Positions 58,785 to 64,000 of a stretch of DNA of 64,000 bases are shown here, one piece after another (within the stretch, counting starts at the first letter, position 1; each line of letters opens with the position of its first letter). The translations under genes and the position numbers were made by a program. Origin of the DNA: Gigaspora margarita (lineage: Eukaryota > Glomeromycota > Glomeromycetes > Diversisporales > Gigasporaceae); NCBI GenBank assembly GCA_009809945.1, contig WTPW01000334.1:124488-188487 (forward strand), written 5' to 3'. Under the pieces are notes generated by a model that made no database searches, was not told where the DNA came from, and saw only the letters and a list, made by a program, of their open reading frames with translations.

Positions 58785-59240
58785 TATAGTTACTTTTATA
58801 ATAGGTGTTTCCAGACTCCTTTTTCTACCTTCTGAATCTTCATATTAATATGCATCTAATTACAAATACCAAAAATTATAGAACTTTGGTTAATACTGCC
58901 TGTGGAGTTAAAGAATCTATACATGGTTTATTTAAAGCATTTGCGCCACATACTAACAAAAAGAATATCAATCTTGACCTTCTAAGACATTACAATATGT
59001 TTCAAGCATTACATTTTTGGCTTGATAGCAGACAAAATGAATGTGTTCCAGACTTAAATTATCATACAAGTTTCTTTTTGCTGAAACTATTGCTTTTTGA
59101 ATAGTATATTACTAAATCAATTGATAAAAATAATAATTCAGAATCTGAAGATAATGAAATAAATAGTAATCTAACTCTGAGCAAGAATTTATTATAAATA
59201 ATTATCTATTATATCAAAGAAACTTTAGATAAACCAATTT
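58785..59240 (+). pseudogene. Transposase-like gene, 3' part
   Basis: After an acceptor at about 58804 the frame continues VFPDSFFYLLNLHINMHLIT, NYRTLVNTACGVKESIHGLF, KAFAPHTNKKNINLDLLRHY and NMFQALHFWLDSRQ, joining in phase to LIK at 50083. Beyond 59104 an acidic stretch and weak coding traces fade out before the palindrome-array element at 59434. The VNTACGVKE...APHTNKKNI-LDL-RHYN block is one I associate with a repeated glomeromycotan transposon gene. Confidence 0.65.
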
Positions 59241-59433
59241 TGGAAATAATATTACAATACCAATTATTAATTGATTTCTATTTCGTATTAATATCTTTAT
59301 GAAGATAAAGTTTCTTGCAACAATCATCGTTTTATAAAAATCTATACACGAAAACCTTGGTGAAATAAGAGATTCAAAAGAGAGGATTTAATAATCGTAA
59401 CCTTAATGAAGCAATAATGGTCTTGACTCAGAC

Positions 59434-61198
59434 TAGTGCTCCTAGGTCCAGTCCAGGTCCGGTCCAGGCTCAGACCAGACTCAGACTCTAAATTTTACTA
59501 ATTTCAGACTTCAGACCAGACTCAGACTCAACTATGAGTCCGGTCCGGGTCTGGTCCGAAGTCTGCAGACTGTTCTGAGTCCGAATACGTTTATATGTAT
59601 TTTTTGGTGCTGAACAAGTTTACTTAGTGCATTTTGTTAGAATAAATTAGTAAAATTTTATGAATCTTAAGATTTTATAGAATTTTATTAATAAAATTTT
59701 ATAAAATCTTATAATTCGCAAATATTTATTAATTAATTCTAACAAAATGCACTAATAAACTTGTTCAGCACCTAAACATGCATCAAAACGGCTATTTTGT
59801 TTTTATTTTACTTGAAATTTAGAGATTTGNNNNNNNNNNNNNNNNNNNNNNNNNNNNNNNNNNNNNNNNNNNNNNNNNNNNNNNNNNNNNNNNNNNNNNN
59901 NNNNNNNNNNNNNNNNNNNNNNNNNNNNNNNNNNNNNNNNNNNNNNNNNNNNNNNNNNNNNNNNNNNNNNNNNNNNNNNNNNNNNNNNNNNNNNNNNNNN
60001 NNNNNNNNNNNNNNNNNNNNNNNNNNNNNNNNNNNNNNNNNNNNNNNNNNNNNNNNNNNNNNNNNNNNNNNNNNNNNNNNNNNNNNNNNNNNNNNNNNNN
60101 NNNNNNNNNNNNNNNNNNNNNNNNNNNNNNNNNNNNNNNNNNNNNNNNNNNNNNNNNNNNNNNNNNNNNNNNNNNNNNNNNNNNNNNNNNNNNNNNNNNN
60201 NNNNNNNNNNNNNNNNNNNNNNNNNNNNNNNNNNNNNNNNNNNNNNNNNNNNNNNNNNNNNNNNNNNNNNNNNNNNNNNNNNNNNNNNNNNNNNNNNNNN
60301 NNNNNNNNNNNNNNNNNNNNNNNNNNNNNNNNNNNNNNNNNNNNNNNNNNNNNNNNNNNNNNNNNNNNNNNNNNNNNNNNNNNNNNNNNNNNNNNNNNNN
60401 NNNNNNNNNNNNNNNNNNNNNNNNNNNNNNNNNNNNNNNNNNNNNNNNNNNNNNNNNNNNNNNNNNNNNNNNNNNNNNNNNNNNNNNNNNNNNNNNNNNN
60501 NNNNNNNNNNNNNNNNNNNNNNNNNNNNNNNNNNNNNNNNNNNNNNNNNNNNNNNNNNNNNNNNNNNNNNNNNNNNNNNNNNNNNNNNNNNNNNNNNNNN
60601 NNNNNNNNNNNNNNNNNNNNNNNNNNNNNNNNNNNNNNNNNNNNNNNNNNNNNNNNNNNNNNNNNNNNNNNNNNNNNNNNNNNNNNNNNNNNNNNNNNNN
60701 NNNNATTAAATCGGCAGGGTTGTTTTTATTTTACTTGAAATTTGGAGATAAGATGTTAAATTTTGCCTTTTTTGATCAAAAATCCAAAATTGTGCATCAA
60801 ATCTCTAAATTTCAAGTAAAATAAAAACAAAACAGCCGTTTTGATGCATGTTTAGGTGCTAAACAAGTTTACTTAGTGCATTTTGTTAGAATTAATTAAT
60901 AAATATTTGCGAATTATAAGATTTTATAAAATTTTATTAATAAAATTCTATAAAATCTTATGATTCATAAAATTTTACTAATTTATTCTAACAAAATGCA
61001 CTAAGTAAACTTGTTCAGCGCCAAAAAATACATATAATATATTCGGACTCAGACCAGTCTGCAGACTTCGGACCAGACCCAGACCAGACTCAGACTTGAC
61101 TAAAAAGTCTGAATATAAAAGTCTGAGTCCGATCTGAAAATCAGACCAGACTCAGACTTGACTAAAGCCCGGTTCGAGTCCGGTCTGTAGGAGCACTA
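59434..61198. mobile_element. Palindrome-array element, family A, copy with intact ends
   Basis: TAGTGCTCCTA at 59434-59444 is the exact reverse complement of 61188-61198, consistent with TA target duplications and a TIR GTGCTCCTA. Next to each end are about 150 bp of CAGACTCAGAC / GTCTGAGTC motifs in mirrored order. Inside is a module A palindrome (59609-59765), a module B start, the N gap, the rest of a B module (60705-60850) and a second A module (60866-61017). Modules are close to those at 7150-9070. No open frame outside the gap. Confidence 0.85.
59830..60704. other. Assembly gap (875 Ns)
   Basis: Run of N inside the palindrome-array element. The true number of modules in this copy is unknown; the 313-codon open frame spanning it is an artefact of the Ns. 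Confidence 0.99.
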
Positions 61199-62635
61199 AA
61201 TGTTACTTTTGCATAATTGTAAACAGACTTGTAATAGTAACCAGCATGATCAAAATAATAGCGTTTATCTGCACAATGATTTTATTTCAATATCACTAAT
61301 TCAGTCACACATCATGGGATTATGCTTAAATTTTTGGAATGTGTGATGTTGATTGATGAAAAAATTTTGTTTACTTGATTTTGTCTACAAAATTGCTCTT
61401 GGCATTAAAATTCTGCTCATAATTTTGGTAAAAAGTTTACCTAAATACTCTTTCTCTCTAATCTAACTTGAATATTAGAATTTATTTACAGCTGCTTTCA
61501 TAAATTCTAGAGCATCTAAAAAAATTTGCTGAAGCCTATTCAACCAAATTCAATGTTATTGATCAGTATATAGAAAAATTACTATTATAGTACATTGCTT
61601 AATCTATATTATATTACATTCAAAATGTCAACTCTTTAAACAACTTTACTAAATTTTTGCCTTATTCAATATGTATAATACAAAAATTTATGAATAAATC
61701 TACACTAAAAAGTTTGGAACTTTCTTAAGCATATAAAAATTTGCCAAAATAACCTTTTTAATATGTAATACACTATATTATACAGTAGGCACTAATAAAA
61801 AAAGGTTAAATACGTAATACTTAGCAGACTATCGAATGGCAAATTTTTTTTTCTGTGAATTACAGATTTAATCAGATCTGATTTTATTGCGAATCTATAT
61901 ATATAAGAGGTTCTGTAGATTTTTGAGAGTCATGGGACAAAAATAGTGACAATACTAACAAATTTATGAACCAAAGGCAGAATGTACTAAAGAATAATAC
62001 TTCTCTAGGATTTTGAAGTTTTTAAACTCTAGAAGGTTGATTTATTAAAAGTAAGTTTAAAAATAGGGTTTCTTCACTCATATATTTTTCTTTCATATAC
62101 ATTTCTAAGTTATTTCTCATTTACTTATTTACTTGATAATATTCTTTACTACTATTTGACTTTTTTTGCAGATGATAGCACAAGTAAAATAGATGAATGT
62201 TGAATACATTGTACATTTAAAAGAGCAGAATCGACTCTTGTAATCTATACATTCAATTAGAATTCTCAATTACAGACTCTAAACTTTAGGTATCATGGAA
62301 TACTATTCATATTCTAGCGAGTTTGTCACTTAACAGGCAGTTTTCTCTATTGAATGTATGGTGTTTGGTTTGGCAAGTATTGTTTATTTTCTTTATGATT
62401 CTTTTCTTTTTGCATGGACCTTTTTAAGTAAATCTTCAATCTTACTAAAGTGATAAAAGTTAATATTTATTAAATTTTTTGCCTCAATATGTTATTACAT
62501 GTCTAAACCTTTTATTAATTATTGTTTCTACTTTCCATAGATTTCTTTATATTTGGTTTTTATGATCAGAGTTTTCTATTTTCATAATGCACCATTTTAC
62601 TACCCACACATCTTTTTAAGGTAATTTTAGGTTTG
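61199..62635. other. AT-rich intergenic stretch
   Basis: No supported gene or element was recognised. Confidence 0.5.
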
Positions 62636-62639
62636 TCTA

Positions 62640-62731
62640 TTCACAATCATGATTCTTCAAGCAAAACTATTATTTAATAACTACAAGATACTCTATGATC
62701 AAAGAATAAGTGTAATCAAGATATTACCGTA
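62640..62731. repeat. Copy of the terminal direct repeat
   Basis: TTCACAATCATGATTCTTCA, AGCAAAACTATTATTTAATA, ACTACAAGATACTCTATGAT and AATCAAGATATT in this order are repeated at 63760-64000, on the other side of the TIR element. Confidence 0.65.
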
Positions 62732-63735
62732 TTACCATAAAATAACGACCATGGGCATTATTTCGAAAATTGCATTCCCTAAAAATAGTATACTAGGATT
62801 CAAATAAGCCCATGCGCATCCTGAATAGCGTGCATCTTATATATAGTGAAACCTCTCTAAGTGCACTCTCTATAAGTGCACACCCTCTCTAAATGACACT
62901 CAAATGCTAGCACAACCATATATATTTGGGGTTCTGCATCAACTAAGTAAATCAAAACTATATCAGGTTATTTTAATATTTCATAATCAGAAGATTTAGA
63001 TTAAAATTTGATGACCGTACTGATTCAAAATATATCATATAAATTTAATATAAAAACTTCTTTAAAATACACAAATTGAATTTCTTTTTCTATCAAGATT
63101 TTCTAAAAAATAATCGCTTCTAGTGCAATACATTTACAAAGTTACAAAGCATTTTTTCTAAAATATTATATAATATTGGCTCCAAATCAATTTCAAAATA
63201 TTTTTCAGTTTTTTAGTAATAAAATTTTTAAATTTAAACCAGATTGTGCTTTTTTTATTTAAATATAAAAAATGGCTTCGTAACTTTTCTCATAGAGAAA
63301 TATTATTAATTTCACAAAATATTACTTTGAATTATGTAAAATTTTGGGCTGTGCATCTATTTTTGTCATTTTTGTATATACATTAAATGACGATAAGCAT
63401 CAATTTTAATGATTATATTACAGTATCACTATCATGTACCCATTGTTACACAAAAATAGTTTATAACAAAAATTTTTATAATACTATATATAGTTTTGAT
63501 TTACTTAGCTGACGCAGAACCCCAATATATATTGCCACTATAAATGCATTTTCCGCATTGTTCTCTAAGTGCATGTTGTTAAAATCTAGCACCAAGAGCA
63601 TAATAGTATGCCATATAATCGAATGTATAAAACGTAAAAAAAACCGGGGTTGCTTCAAAATAGTGCACATGCATGTATTCAAAATAGCGCACAGGTGATC
63701 GAAATATAGCTCAGGTGCGTGTTATTTTGTGGTAA
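62732..63735. mobile_element. TIR element with long imperfect inverted arms
   Basis: Ends TTACCATAAAATAAC and GTTATTTTGTGGTAA (one mismatch). The arms (about 220-240 bp) are imperfect in the middle but strong again at their inner ends: GGGGTTCTGCATCAACTAAG (about 62929) is mirrored by CTTAGCTGACGCAGAACCCC ending at 63525. The arms contain AAGTGCAC/AAGTGCAT motifs. About 1 kb; no transposase. The 68-codon minus frame at 63476-63682 lies in the right arm. Confidence 0.65.
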
Positions 63736-63739
63736 TCAG

Positions 63740-64000
63740 TAAATAAAGATAATACTAGATTTGTTCACAATTCTTCAAGCAAAACTATTATAAAATCTAC
63801 CACTAAATATGATTGATAACTACAAGACATTCTCTAATCAAAGGATAAGTGTGATCAAGATATTTTTTAAAAAAAGGTAATTCCTATTCACAATCATAAT
63901 TCAAAGGACAAGCGTGATCAAGATATTTAAAAAAAAGATAATTCTAGGTTCATCTATTCACAATCATGATTTTTTAAGTGAAATTATTGTTTGATAACTA
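63740..64000. repeat. Terminal direct repeat, two or more further copies
   Basis: The TTCACAATCATGATT...GTGATCAAGATATTT unit occurs at about 63762-63870 and again, shortened, at 63885-63930 and 63955-64000 (cut by the window end). Confidence 0.6.

Noticed and set aside
59797-60738. 313-codon open frame
   Set aside because: It spans the 875-base N gap and is an artefact.
63476-63682. 68-codon minus-strand frame
   Set aside because: Lies within the right arm of the TIR element; no family.

Overview
The window looks like accessory, transposon-rich nuclear DNA of an arbuscular mycorrhizal fungus (Glomeromycotina, Rhizophagus- or Gigaspora-like). The basis is extreme AT richness, short GT..AG introns, a serine/threonine kinase of the expanded glomeromycotan type, decayed BTB-BACK-TLDc and hybrid histidine kinase genes, and several LINE, CACTA-like and MITE families. 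Family matches are from pattern memory; no search was run. The sequence is a draft assembly: 875 Ns at 59830-60704 and scattered Ns near 7435-7495, 8395 and 57290.

Layout. 0.4-1.9 kb: one intact-looking kinase gene (4 exons, 397 aa) behind a tandem repeat. 2-5.8 kb: repeats and gene-free DNA. 5.8-9.7 kb: a broken BTB-BACK-TLDc gene split by a short poly(A) retroposon and a 2 kb array of alternating palindromes. 10.3-13.3 kb: a broken hybrid histidine kinase with a Tc1/pogo-like MITE in its receiver domain. 14.3-14.9 kb: a possible tRNA-headed SINE. 17.5-31.0 kb: a minus-strand LINE (LINE1) flanked by duplicated target sequence and itself carrying a solo LTR, a MITE and a 4.5 kb CACTA-like element with its own four-exon gene. 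31-40.8 kb: no supported genes, but tandem repeats, a second palindrome-array element (34.6-35.5 kb) and a 1.5 kb palindrome with a MITE in one arm. 40.8-42.3 kb: a possible unrecognised minus-strand gene. 43.2-59.2 kb: one decayed transposase-like gene swollen by nested insertions (LINE2 containing a MITE; then a MITE in an intron, itself split by LINE3, itself split by a MULE-like element containing a hairpin). 59.4-61.2 kb: a second copy of the first palindrome-array family with intact terminal repeats. 62.7-63.7 kb: a 1 kb TIR element inside a direct repeat.

How the parts relate. Very little looks functional for the host; the kinase is the best candidate. The rest is a layered record of insertions. 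For several of them the insertion can be undone on paper, because target duplications or reading frames close up again: CACTA-like element in LINE1, MULE-like element in LINE3, MITE and LINE3 in a transposase intron, MITE in one palindrome arm. Many frame-breaking stops sit where tryptophan is expected, most often as TGA.
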